Shown here: in pieces, positions 45,428 to 54,007 of the stretch
How the letters are laid out: each line of letters opens with the position of its first letter
Position numbering within the stretch: position 1 is the first letter of the stretch
Assembly: GCA_019347575.1 (NCBI GenBank)
Contig: JAHWKY010000008.1
Coordinates: 1-64,000 of the forward strand
Length of the DNA stretch: 64,000 nucleotides
Direction: 5' to 3'
Source of the DNA: Actinomycetota bacterium
GTDB taxonomy: Bacteria > Actinomycetota > Nitriliruptoria > Nitriliruptorales > Nitriliruptoraceae
The notes under the pieces: model-generated
The model's input: the letters and a program-made list of their open reading frames with translations, nothing else
What the model was told of the DNA's origin: nothing
Database searches by the model: none
Translations under genes and position numbers: made by a program

Positions 45428-46680
45428 CGCGTCCCAACTCCCAGTCGTGTCTCGAGGCGCTGCGAGGCGCGTGACATCGTGAACGTGATGACCCAGTAGA
45501 TGAGTCCCACGAACGCGAAGGTCTCGGGCTGGTAGCCCTGCGACCGGAACTGCAGCTGGCCGAGGACGACCTCGGTGATGCCGAGCAGGTCCTGGATCCC
45601 GATGACCACCAGCAGCGAGGTGTCCTTCAACAGCGAGATGAACTGCCCGATCAGGGCGGGGATCGAGTTGCGCAGCGCCTGGGGCAGCACGATCAGGCGC
45701 GTGATCTTGAGCGGCGACAGTCCGACGGCCTGGCCGGCCTCGGTCTGGCCCTTCGGCACCGACTGCAGGCCGCCCCGCACGACCTCTGCCACGTACGCGG
45801 CGGTGAACAGGGTGATCACGATGATCGCGCGCGGGATCGGTCCGGGCGCGTTCATACCCGGCGGGAACAGGAACCCGAGGGCGAACTGGCCCATGAACAG
45901 CAGCGTGATCAGCGGCACGCCCCGGATCAGCTCGATGTAGCCCACGGCGATCGGCCGGATCAGGGGGAAGGACGAGCGCCGCGCCAGCGCCATGACGACG
46001 CCGATCGGGAAGCTCAGGACGATGCCACCTGCGGAGACGACGACCGTAAGGAGCAGTCCACCGAAGCGGTTGATGTTCCCCGGGTCACCGCCCGTCAGCA
46101 CCAGGAAGGACGCGACCGTCAACACCGTCAGGATCCAGCCGGAGCGCCGCGCGACCCCGTGAGGTAGACGTGGCACGACCCAGCGCGTCGCGTAGCCGAT
46201 CGCGAACGTCGCCAGCACCAGCAGCGTCGGGGTGATGGTGCGGGTCATGGCGAGGACGGCGCCGACCCCGAGCAACGCCGGTGCGGCGATCTTGAGCGAG
46301 CGCTTCCAGTTCGGCACGGCTCCTGCGCGGACGGACAGGCCACCGACCCAACCGCCCGCGGCGGCCACGAGGAAGATCGCGCCCCAGACGTTGGCGAACT
46401 CGAGGCCGGTATCGCCGAACCGCCCGCCCACCATGTACACGTGGAGCGGGCCGTCGAAGATGACCTCCCAGCGCGCGTTGAAGAAGGCGTAGGTGATGGC
46501 CTTCCACGTGAACCAGCCGAGGATCGCCCCGAACACGATCGTGAGGATCGTGTCCTTGACACTGCCGAACAGGTTCTCCTTGGCCCACGTGCCGAGCCTG
46601 CGAGGCGGCACCGGGAGGAGCGGCGTCTCGTCCGCGACCACCGGTTCCTTGGGCGCGTCGTCGATCATCGGGCCGGCCAT
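45424..46680 (-). CDS. aapM: amino-acid ABC importer, permease (AapM-like)
   Basis: A 418-residue membrane protein with extra N-terminal helices as in AapM and the HisM-type permease fold at the C-terminal half: [37 protein letters not shown] and the ATPase-coupling loop [28 protein letters not shown]. It pairs with the upstream permease to form the channel for polar or general L-amino acids. Confidence 0.93.
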   Translation of the reverse strand: MAGPMIDDAPKEPVVADETPLLPVPPRRLGTWAKENLFGSVKDTILTIVFGAILGWFTWKAITYAFFNARWEVIFDGPLHVYMVGGRFGDTGLEFANVWGAIFLVAAAGGWVGGLSVRAGAVPNWKRSLKIAAPALLGVGAVLAMTRTITPTLLVLATFAIGYATRWVVPRLPHGVARRSGWILTVLTVASFLVLTGGDPGNINRFGGLLLTVVVSAGGIVLSFPIGVVMALARRSSFPLIRPIAVGYIELIRGVPLITLLFMGQFALGFLFPPGMNAPGPIPRAIIVITLFTAAYVAEVVRGGLQSVPKGQTEAGQAVGLSPLKITRLIVLPQALRNSIPALIGQFISLLKDTSLLVVIGIQDLLGITEVVLGQLQFRSQGYQPETFAFVGLIYWVITFTMSRASQRLETRLGVGTR

Positions 46681-47849
46681 CAGCGCGTCTCCAGCTGGAG
46701 GCGACGGTTGATGATGTTCGCGATCAGCGAGATCCCGAGGCTGAACGTGAGGTACAGACCCATCAGGATCGTGACGGCCTGGATCTGGGGAGCCGCGTTG
46801 TTGGCGACCGTCTGGTACACACGGGTTATCTCGAAGAAGCCGATCGCCACCCCCAGCGACGAGTTCTTGGTCAGGTTGAGGTACTGACTGGCGAGCGGCG
46901 GGATCATGATCCGGAACGCCTGGGGCAGGATGACGAAGCGGTAGCGCTGGTAGGTGTTGAGCGCGAGGGCGTTGGCCGCCTCACCCTGGCCCTTGTGGAC
47001 CGCCTGGATCGCCCCGCGGACGATCTCGGCCACGTGGCTGGCGGTGTAGAGGGTCAGCGCGAGAGTCAGCGCGGCGTAGTTGATGAAGACGTTGATGCCG
47101 CCGGTGACGAGCCGGCCCTCCACGCTGGGGACGCTGCCGGTCGTGGGCGTGCCCAGCGAGAAGAAGCCGATGAGGATGACCGCGATGAAGGCCACGATCC
47201 CGAACAGGCCACCCCGCGACGGCCTGCCGGTCTTCTCGTTGACCCTGCCGCGCCAGCTCACGACCAGAGCGGTGGTCACCATGGCGATCATGATCACCAC
47301 CAGCACGGTGATGATCGATACCTCGAAGTTGAACCAGGGCACGAAGATGCCGCGGTTGGAGAACACCGCGAGTCCGAGCGGCTCGAGCGGCTCGGTGATC
47401 ACCGGCAGGCTCAACGTCAGGACCGGGCCGAACGAGAGCAGGATCCACAGCAGGACGGGGATGTTGCGGAAGGTCTCGACGTAGACGGTGCCGAACGCGC
47501 GTACGAGGGCGTTGTCGGACAACCGGGAGATACCGATGAGGATGCCGAGGATGGTGCAGACCGGGATACCGAACGCGATCACGCGGATCGTGTTGCCGTA
47601 CCCGACCATGAACGCCTGCCAGATGGACTGGTTGGGGCGGAAGTCGCTGCCGGGGATGTCGACGCCGTAGGGGCGTTCGAGGAAGCCGTAGCCGGTCGGC
47701 AGGCCGGCACGTCGCAGGTTGGTCTGGACGTTGTTGTAGATCCACAGCATGAACGCGATCACCGCGACGGCGACGATGATCTGCCCGACCCAGCGCAGGA
47801 CGCGGATGTCGCGCCACAGCGGCGGCCGGACCGTGGTGGCGGACGCCAC
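46680..47849 (-). CDS. aapQ: amino-acid ABC importer, permease (AapQ-like)
   Basis: A 389-residue permease with AapQ features: an N-terminal helix, a periplasmic segment GYGFLERPYGVDIPGSDF, GNTIRVIAFGIPVCTILGILIGISRLS, TFRNIPVLLWILLSFG, and the coupling loop EAANALALNTYQRYRFVILPQAFRIMIPP. Its stop codon and the next start share one base. A hairpin upstream separates it from the binding-protein gene. Confidence 0.93.
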   Translation of the reverse strand: MASATTVRPPLWRDIRVLRWVGQIIVAVAVIAFMLWIYNNVQTNLRRAGLPTGYGFLERPYGVDIPGSDFRPNQSIWQAFMVGYGNTIRVIAFGIPVCTILGILIGISRLSDNALVRAFGTVYVETFRNIPVLLWILLSFGPVLTLSLPVITEPLEPLGLAVFSNRGIFVPWFNFEVSIITVLVVIMIAMVTTALVVSWRGRVNEKTGRPSRGGLFGIVAFIAVILIGFFSLGTPTTGSVPSVEGRLVTGGINVFINYAALTLALTLYTASHVAEIVRGAIQAVHKGQGEAANALALNTYQRYRFVILPQAFRIMIPPLASQYLNLTKNSSLGVAIGFFEITRVYQTVANNAAPQIQAVTILMGLYLTFSLGISLIANIINRRLQLETR

Positions 47850-47888
47850 GGGACTACCTCCTTCGCGCCGTGGATCACATGCAGAGTA

Positions 47889-47914
47889 GGGGGGCGGGCC
47901 GTGGCCCGCCCCCC
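47889..47914 (-). terminator. intercistronic hairpin between binding protein and permease
   Basis: A perfect 12-base stem (GGGGGGCGGGCC and complement) with a two-base loop. It lies between the solute-binding gene and the permeases of one importer, where it would stop part of the transcripts and protect the binding-protein message, giving more binding protein than permease. Confidence 0.7.
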
Positions 47915-47939
47915 TTTCTGCTAGTCGCCGATCAGGTGA

Positions 47940-49067
47940 TCAACGGTAGGGCGGCGGGTAGTGCAGGCCACCCTCGGTGTACAGCTGGTTCTGGCCCTCG
48001 GGCAGGCCCAGCGGCACGATGTTGCGGTCGTAGATCTCCTGGTAGTTGCCGATCGCCTCGATGACGTCGACGGTCCAGCCCTCGTCGATGCCGAGGCCCG
48101 ATTCGAACTGCGCGTCCTCGCCCGCGCCCTGGCCGATGAAGCGCAGGATCTCGGGGTCGTCACCATCGTAGGTGCCGATGTTCTCCGACGTCAGCCCGAA
48201 CTCCTCCGCCTGGAAGGTCGCGAACACGACCCACTGCACGATGTCGAAGAAGGCATCGTCGCCCTGACGTGTCGCGGGGCCGAGCGGCTCCTTCGACATG
48301 GTCTCGTCGAGGATCCGGACCGAGTCCGGACCACCCGCGAAGGTCTGCTTGAACGAGGCGAGACCCGACTTGTCGGTGGTGTAGCCGTCGCACGCGCCGG
48401 CCTCGAACTGCTGGGTGATCTGCTCCTCGTCGGGCAGCAGCAGCGGCTCGTACTCGATCTGGCGCGCCGCGAACACGGTGGCGAGGTTCAGCTCGGTGGT
48501 CGTACCCGACTGGACACAGATCACCGTGTTCTGCAGGTCGTCGAGGGTCTGGAACTCGCTGTCGGCGTTGACCAGCATGCCCTGTCCGTCGTAGAAGGTC
48601 GTGGCGGTGAACGCCAGACCCAGCGACGAGTCACGGCTGACGGTCCACGTCGTGTTGCGGATCAGCACGTCGACCTCACCCGACTGCAACGCGGTGAACC
48701 GCGTGTCCGCGGTGAGATCCACGAACTCGACCGCCTCGGGGTCACCGAGGATCGCCGCGGCGACGCCCTTGCAGTAGTCGGCGTCGAAGCCGGTGTAGGT
48801 CCCGCCCTCCTGGAGCGAGAAGCCGGCGAGCTGGCCGTTCACGCCACAGCGCAGCGAGCCGCGGTCGCGGACGACATCGAGTGTGCTGGTGCCCGCCCCG
48901 TCCTGACCCGAGGCCTGCGTGCCGTCGGTGCCGTTGACCGCCGTCGGGGACTCGGTGTCGGTCCCCCCGGTGGTGGTGTCGTCGTCATCGTCCCCACCGC
49001 ACGCCGTGGCCACGAGGCCGAACGCGAGCAGTAGGGCCGGGAGCTTGAGTGACTTCCGGATGCGCAC
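47940..49067 (-). CDS. aapJ: amino-acid ABC importer, solute-binding lipoprotein (AapJ-like)
   Basis: The 375-residue protein has a lipoprotein signal (LALLLAFGLVATACGGDDDD), an acidic Thr-rich linker, and a periplasmic-binding-protein type 2 fold: LDVVRDRGSLRCGVNGQLAGFS, GFDADYCKGVAAAILGD, DVLIRNTTWTVSRDSSLGL and DGYTTDKSGLASF, in the general L-amino-acid (AapJ) group. GTG at 49067 follows GGGAGGG. It captures amino acids outside the membrane for the permeases downstream. Confidence 0.93.
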   Translation of the reverse strand: MRIRKSLKLPALLLAFGLVATACGGDDDDDTTTGGTDTESPTAVNGTDGTQASGQDGAGTSTLDVVRDRGSLRCGVNGQLAGFSLQEGGTYTGFDADYCKGVAAAILGDPEAVEFVDLTADTRFTALQSGEVDVLIRNTTWTVSRDSSLGLAFTATTFYDGQGMLVNADSEFQTLDDLQNTVICVQSGTTTELNLATVFAARQIEYEPLLLPDEEQITQQFEAGACDGYTTDKSGLASFKQTFAGGPDSVRILDETMSKEPLGPATRQGDDAFFDIVQWVVFATFQAEEFGLTSENIGTYDGDDPEILRFIGQGAGEDAQFESGLGIDEGWTVDVIEAIGNYQEIYDRNIVPLGLPEGQNQLYTEGGLHYPPPYR

Positions 49068-49228
49068 CTGTTCCCTCCCTTGGTGGATGGTGGCTGGTCG
49101 CAGGTGCGCCGATCTGGCGTCCCCCACGGACCTACTACGAGCCTAGGAGGATGACGGGCCGCGTGTCACCCTCTCCCGCGCGGCGACCGCATGTCGCGCG
49201 AGCCTGGGTGCGTGCCGGCCCCATGCCC

Positions 49229-50473
49229 TCAGCTCCGGACGAAACGGGCGACGACCTCGATGTGGTGGGTCATGGGGAACAGGTCCAGAGGTACCGCCCG
49301 GGTGAGCCGGTAGCCGCTGCGGGTGAGCGCTCTGGTGTCCCGCGCCAGCGCGGCCACGTCGCAGGCGACGTAGGCGATGACCTCCGGTCCGAGCGCGGCC
49401 AGGTCGGCCGCGAGGTCCGCGCCTGCGCCCCGCCGGGGCGGGTCGAGCACGACGACATCGGGGCGGCGCACGCCGGGGTCCCGACTCACCTCCCCGACGA
49501 ACCGTTCCACCGGCGCGGTCACGACCTCGACGTCGACGCCGGCCTCCCCGGCGTTGCGCCGGGCCCACGCGGTGGCCGGGGCGTGCCCCTCGACCGCGGT
49601 GACGACCGCCCCGCCCGCAGCGAGCGGCAGCGACAGCAGGCCGACACCGGCGTACAGGTCCCACACGTGTCGCCCCCCGACCGCCCCCACCGCGGTGAGC
49701 ACCTCCTCGACGATGGCCTCCGCACCGCCCGGGTTCACCTGGAAGAAGCACGATGCGTCGTAGCGGTAGGTGAAGCCGGCGATGATCGAGCTCATGACGC
49801 CGTCTCCCCGCAGCGGTGCGACGCTGCCGTCCGGCTGGGCGAGCGCGACGTCGAAGCTGCCCTCGGGGATGTCGAGCGGGCCAGGGCCCGGGTGGAGCAC
49901 GGCGACCCGTCCCGAGTACGGCGCACGCACCGTCACCTCGGACGCGCCGGTCCGGTCACCGACCTCCTCGCGGAGCAGCTGGGACAGCTCGTGGAGGATG
50001 AGGCAGTCGGCGATCGGCACGACCTCGTGCGAGCCGGCGGCGTGGAACCCCAGACGGCCGTCGTCCGCCGCGTGGAACCGGGCCGACTCGCGGTAGCGCA
50101 CGTCGGGACCGACGGCGCGGATCTCGTCCACCGGCGGAGCCTCGATGCCGCCGAGCCGCTCGAGTTGCTCGCGCACGACGCGCGTCTTCATCACTCGCTG
50201 CCGGGCAGGCACGACGTGCTGCAGGTCGCAGCCACCGCACTCGGGGACGTAGGGGCAGGGCGGTTCGACCCGGTCGGGGCTCGGGGTCACCACCTCGACG
50301 AGCTCCGCTCGTGCCCACCGCTTCTTGTCCTCCACGACCCGGATGCGCACCCGTTCGCCCGGGATGGCGCGCCCCACGAACACGGCGCGGCCGTCGGGTA
50401 ACCGTCCCACCGCCTCGCCGCCGTGGGCGATGCCGTGGAGGTCGACCTCGACCGTCGGTTCCTTCTCCTTCAC
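49229..50473 (-). CDS. TrmA/RumA-family tRNA/rRNA (uracil-5) methyltransferase
   Basis: The 414-residue protein has an N-terminal TRAM domain, an iron-sulphur site (CPYVPECGGC with a later Cys in IADCLI), the SAM-binding region HVWDLYAGVGLLSLPLAAGG, VVVLDPPRRGAGAD and the catalytic Cys in VIAYVACDVAALARD. It methylates U at position 5 in rRNA or tRNA; which site cannot be told. GTG at 50473 overlaps the lipoprotein stop by four bases. Confidence 0.92.
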   Translation of the reverse strand: MKEKEPTVEVDLHGIAHGGEAVGRLPDGRAVFVGRAIPGERVRIRVVEDKKRWARAELVEVVTPSPDRVEPPCPYVPECGGCDLQHVVPARQRVMKTRVVREQLERLGGIEAPPVDEIRAVGPDVRYRESARFHAADDGRLGFHAAGSHEVVPIADCLILHELSQLLREEVGDRTGASEVTVRAPYSGRVAVLHPGPGPLDIPEGSFDVALAQPDGSVAPLRGDGVMSSIIAGFTYRYDASCFFQVNPGGAEAIVEEVLTAVGAVGGRHVWDLYAGVGLLSLPLAAGGAVVTAVEGHAPATAWARRNAGEAGVDVEVVTAPVERFVGEVSRDPGVRRPDVVVLDPPRRGAGADLAADLAALGPEVIAYVACDVAALARDTRALTRSGYRLTRAVPLDLFPMTHHIEVVARFVRS

Positions 50474-51213
50474 TCGATCTCCACGGCGTCGATGGCTGAG
50501 CGGATCAGGTCGAGGTGGGCCCCGCCCCGCTCGGCGTAGGCGTGGATGGCCTCGAGGTCGGAGCTGCGGACGGCCGCCAGGGCCCAGGCGAGCGCCCGCG
50601 TGCCCTCGCCGGCGAGTTCGGCGACCGCCACCTCCACCTCCTCGAGGCGGCCCGCCTCGATCGCGTCCCGGATCGACTCGAGCACCCCGCCCGCGTCCTG
50701 CTGCCACACCCCGATGTCGCCGGCGACGGGATCGCGCAGCAGATCGACGACGTCGCCGCCGGCCGCCCCAGCCGCTCGCGCCGCGGTGAGGGTGCGGGAG
50801 AACACGTCGCCGTAGTGCTCGCCGTCGTCGAGCCGCTCGGTCGGCCCCGGGAAGAGCGGCGCTGCCCGCGGCGTGGCCGTTGCCCCGTCGCCGTCGAGGT
50901 CTCCCACGAGGTCGGGGTCGGCGGACAGCAGGTGGACGGCTCGCTCGGCGGCGGCGCGAGCGACGGCGACGTCCGGGGCGTTCGCGGCCTCCTGCAACGC
51001 ACCGTGCGCCGCCTCCAGGGTCGCGTCGAGCTCCTCGACCGTGTCGACGAGCGCCCCCTTCCGGGGGTCGGGTGCGTCGAGGTCGGGGCCAGTGGGCTCC
51101 ACCGTCACGCCGTCCTCGGTCCCCAGTTCGGGCGGGGCGCACGCGGCAGCCATCACGACTAGGACCGCCGTCGTGAGCAGCGGAACGAGGGGGAGCGGTC
51201 GCACGGGACTCAC
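50470..51213 (-). CDS. lipoprotein of unknown function
   Basis: A 247-residue protein with a lipobox signal (LLTTAVLVVMAAACAPPE) and an Ala/Glu/Asp-rich helical mature part (VDTVEELDATLEAAHGALQEAAN, VVDLLRDPVAGDIGVWQQDAGGVLES). No domain with assigned role is recognised. It overlaps both neighbours by four bases, which ties it to prmA and the methyltransferase gene in expression but not obviously in function. Confidence 0.75.
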   Translation of the reverse strand: MSPVRPLPLVPLLTTAVLVVMAAACAPPELGTEDGVTVEPTGPDLDAPDPRKGALVDTVEELDATLEAAHGALQEAANAPDVAVARAAAERAVHLLSADPDLVGDLDGDGATATPRAAPLFPGPTERLDDGEHYGDVFSRTLTAARAAGAAGGDVVDLLRDPVAGDIGVWQQDAGGVLESIRDAIEAGRLEEVEVAVAELAGEGTRALAWALAAVRSSDLEAIHAYAERGGAHLDLIRSAIDAVEIE

Positions 51214-52037
51214 GGTGTCGCAGCGGTGGTTGTCGCTGGCCGGGACAACAGGAGGGCGAGCCAGCCGTCCTCCTCGGCGCGCTCGAGCAGTACCGCCCCG
51301 AGCTGCGCCAGCAGCTCGATCACCTCCGTGCCGCGGTCGGCTCGGATGCCGCTGAGGATCAGGTCGCCGTCAGGGCGTGTGGCCGCGACGAGGTCGGGGG
51401 CGAGGTCGATGATGGTGCCGGTCACGAGGTTGGCGAGGACGAGGTCGAAGGTCGTCTCCGCCACCTCGACCGAGCCGACCCGCAGCTCCGGGGTGACGGC
51501 GTTGCGGGCCGCGTTGGCGGCGGCTACCTCGACCGCCGTCGGGTCCGTGTCGATGCCCACGGTCCTGGCGGCGCCCAGGCGTTCGGCGGCCAGGGCCAGG
51601 ATCCCGCTGCCGGTGCCCACGTCGAGGACCTCGCGTCCCACCACCTCCAGCGACTGCAGCAGCTCGAGGCAGCGGCGGGTGGTGGCGTGGTGGCCGGTGC
51701 CGAACGCCTGCTCGGGGTCGATCACGATGGTGATGTCCTCCGGCAGGGGAGAGTGGTCGATCCAGCTCGGGGCGATCACGATCCGCCCGACCCGGACGGT
51801 ACCGAGTTCACGTTTCCACTCGGACAGCCAGTCGCGCTCCTCCTCGACCTCCCAGCGGCCACCGGGCGGCACGGCTTCGTCGTCGCGGCGGTCGAACCAC
51901 GCCACGGTGGCATCGTCCTGTTCCCACACGCCCAGCGCGTCGGCCTGCCACAGCCGGGTGACCAGCAGGTCCCGCTCGTTGCGGGGCGGGGCGCCGAGCA
52001 GGGTGTAGCGGTGCGTGGTCGAGGCCTGATCGGTCAT
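51210..52037 (-). CDS. prmA: ribosomal protein L11 methyltransferase
   Basis: A 275-residue PrmA-type enzyme: substrate-recognition N terminus, DPEQAFGTGHHATTRRCLELLQ, VLDVGTGSGILALAAERLGA, IDTDPTAVEVAAANAARN and LVLANLVTGTIIDLAPDL. It methylates ribosomal protein L11. The ATG at 52037 is preceded by GGGGGGAGGT from the palindromic repeat, the same arrangement as at fabF. Downstream genes overlap it. Confidence 0.9.
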   Translation of the reverse strand: MTDQASTTHRYTLLGAPPRNERDLLVTRLWQADALGVWEQDDATVAWFDRRDDEAVPPGGRWEVEEERDWLSEWKRELGTVRVGRIVIAPSWIDHSPLPEDITIVIDPEQAFGTGHHATTRRCLELLQSLEVVGREVLDVGTGSGILALAAERLGAARTVGIDTDPTAVEVAAANAARNAVTPELRVGSVEVAETTFDLVLANLVTGTIIDLAPDLVAATRPDGDLILSGIRADRGTEVIELLAQLGAVLLERAEEDGWLALLLSRPATTTAATP

Positions 52038-52215
52038 ACCTCCCCCCTGGAGGGGGGAGGGGCCGGCGTTGCCGGCCTGGGGGGTGAGGCCTGATCGGTC
52101 ATCCCTCCCCCCTCGCGGGGGGTGGGGCCGGGGTGGCCGGCCTGGGGGGGGACCCCGGCTCGGTCATACCTCCCCCCTCGAGGGGGGAGGGGCCGGCGTT
52201 GCCGGCCTGGGGGGT
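52038..52215. repeat. three tandem copies of the SD-donating palindromic repeat
   Basis: Copies lie at 52038-52085, about 52103-52150 and 52168-52215 with a 65-base period that includes GAGGCCTGATCGGTCAT or a variant. Each copy has the two palindromes seen at 36885-36931. On the minus strand each is followed by an ATGAC, so the prmA start region has been triplicated; only the copy nearest prmA leads into the gene. The middle copy is the most diverged. Confidence 0.85.
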
Positions 52216-52231
52216 GAGGCCTGGTGCGTCT

Positions 52232-53212
52232 TCACGGGTCCTCCTGGAAGAGGTCGCGTGCGCTCGGGCGCGATCCGTACCCGGGTTCGCGTGGCCAGGG
52301 CACGCCGGCGCGTTCGGCCGCTGCTATCCCGATGACCAGCGGGAGCAGCGCCGCGAGGGCCCACCCGGGCTGACCGGTCAGGGTCGTGGCGGCCAGACCC
52401 TGGGTGGTCAGGGCGGCGACCCCGGTCGCCGCCCACACGGTGTCGCGGCTGACCAGACCGTAGAGGCCGCTGGCGATGGCGACCACCAGGCCGATGACGG
52501 TCCACCATTCATCGAGCGCGTCGCCGGAGCCGCAGAGGCGCTCGAGTCCGGGCAGTTCGATGGCCTTGAGCAGCAGCACGCCGTTCACGGTGATGACACC
52601 GGTGATCTCCAGCCCGCGGCCAGGCTGGACCCGCCACCGTGCGGTGCGGTGCACGGTGCCGACGACGAGTGCCCCGATGGCCAGCAGCAGGACCGGGTCG
52701 AGCCGTGGGACCGGGACGCTGAACTCCGGCCCGATGATGCAGTGCGCGAACCGCTGGGTGTTGGAGGCCGGTAGCGCGAGGACGATCATCCACTGCACCA
52801 CGCCGAGCGTGACGAGCCGACGCTCCGACAGCGCGTAGCCCGCGGCGAGGAACGCGGCACCGATGCCGAGGAGGAAGCGGTCGAGCTCGGCCCCCTCGGG
52901 GTGGATCGCCGCCTGCGCACCGACCGCGACGAGGGCGAGGCCGGCGACGATCGTCGTCGTGCCGAGAGCGCTCGGCTGACGGTCCTGCGTCGCAGCGTGC
53001 GCAGCCGGCCCGCTCCGCCCCGCGCGGTCGCGCCACACGCCGCCCGCGACGAGCGCTGCGCCGACGACGAGTTGCACCGCCGCGGCGGCGGTGGTTCCGG
53101 GGGTCGCGACCGCCGTGACGGCCGTGACCAGCAACGCGAGCGCAGCAGCGGCGACCAGGCGGATGCCCCGCCGAGCCAGGTCGGTGACCCGGCGGGGCGG
53201 CGGCGTGGTCAC
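52232..53212 (-). CDS. polytopic membrane protein of unknown function
   Basis: A 326-residue protein with about nine predicted membrane helices and short loops (IRLVAAAALALLVTAVTAVA at the start, LLLAIGALVVGTV in the middle, ALAALLPLVIGIAAAERAG near the end). No family is recognised with certainty. GTG at 53212 follows GGAGGGAG. It lies ahead of the repeat cluster and prmA. Confidence 0.75.
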   Translation of the reverse strand: MTTPPPRRVTDLARRGIRLVAAAALALLVTAVTAVATPGTTAAAAVQLVVGAALVAGGVWRDRAGRSGPAAHAATQDRQPSALGTTTIVAGLALVAVGAQAAIHPEGAELDRFLLGIGAAFLAAGYALSERRLVTLGVVQWMIVLALPASNTQRFAHCIIGPEFSVPVPRLDPVLLLAIGALVVGTVHRTARWRVQPGRGLEITGVITVNGVLLLKAIELPGLERLCGSGDALDEWWTVIGLVVAIASGLYGLVSRDTVWAATGVAALTTQGLAATTLTGQPGWALAALLPLVIGIAAAERAGVPWPREPGYGSRPSARDLFQEDP

Positions 53213-53254
53213 GCTCCCTCCGGTGGCTGGACGACGCACTAGCTTCTCATGAGT

Positions 53255-53310
53255 GTGGCCCCGTACGACGGGGGGACGCACGGGGCCACTGGTGCGGCCG
53301 AAGCCGCACC
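53255..53310. other. two adjacent perfect hairpins in a divergent intergenic region
   Basis: GTGGCCCCGT (53255-53264) pairs with ACGGGGCCAC (53280-53289), and GGTGCGGC-CGAA-GCCGCACC (53291-53310) follows at once. They lie between the start of the membrane protein gene (minus) and the start of the unknown plus-strand gene, so they are in a leader rather than after a gene. Confidence 0.5.
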
Positions 53311-53384
53311 GTGCGGAGGATGACACAGAACGTGGTCAGGAACGACACCGACGCGATGCGACATCCGCGCAGCGCACGTCCGTG

Positions 53385-53945
53385 ATGGCCTCGGCTGGCA
53401 CCCCGGTCGCGGTGTTCGCCGTCGACGGTGAGCTGCTGCTGCGACTCGAGGCGGTGTTCGGTCCGCCGTTGGACTCCTACCTCAACGGCTGGCAGGTGTG
53501 GCTCGAGGAGGTCACGGAGGACAACCTCCCCGATGGCGTGCCCGCGCCTGTCGATGACGTGACCCTCGAGTTCCGCCTCCACCCCCCGGCCGGGTTCGAA
53601 CAACCGGAGGGGTTGTCGCACCACGACCTGTGGGACGAGGTCGCGGTCCCGCTCGCGGACGCGCGGGCCGAGGGCGAGCCGTTCCCGGTGAGCTTCGAGC
53701 TGGGCACGGAGACGCGGCGGCTCGACGACGTGTGGACGTTGCTGGAGGTCTTCCCGGCGTACGGTGAGGACGTCACGCCCGACCTGGTTCGGATGTGGGC
53801 GCAGGCGTGGCTCGGCCGCGTGGCCCTCGGCGTGGGGCGTGTCGATCACGCCACGCTCGGCGGCCGGTGGAAGCGCGAGGGCAACCGCTTCGATCTCGCC
53901 GGCGCCATACGACGATCGCTCGGCCTCGGAGGTGGGGGGGAGTGA
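53385..53945 (+). CDS. hypothetical protein
   Basis: A 186-residue acidic soluble protein (PVAVFAVDGELLLRLEAVFG, VTLEFRLHPPAGFEQPEGL, VTPDLVRMWAQAWLGRVALG). No signal, membrane helix or known domain is recognised. Codon use fits the surroundings. ATG at 53385 is preferred over the adjacent GTG. It lies 62 bases before the histidine kinase gene on the same strand. Confidence 0.65.
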   Translation: MASAGTPVAVFAVDGELLLRLEAVFGPPLDSYLNGWQVWLEEVTEDNLPDGVPAPVDDVTLEFRLHPPAGFEQPEGLSHHDLWDEVAVPLADARAEGEPFPVSFELGTETRRLDDVWTLLEVFPAYGEDVTPDLVRMWAQAWLGRVALGVGRVDHATLGGRWKREGNRFDLAGAIRRSLGLGGGGE

Positions 53946-54007
53946 GCGTGCCCGGCCGGCGTCGGATGCTGACACCGTAGGAGGGGCATGCCCCGTACCA
54001 TCCGGGC

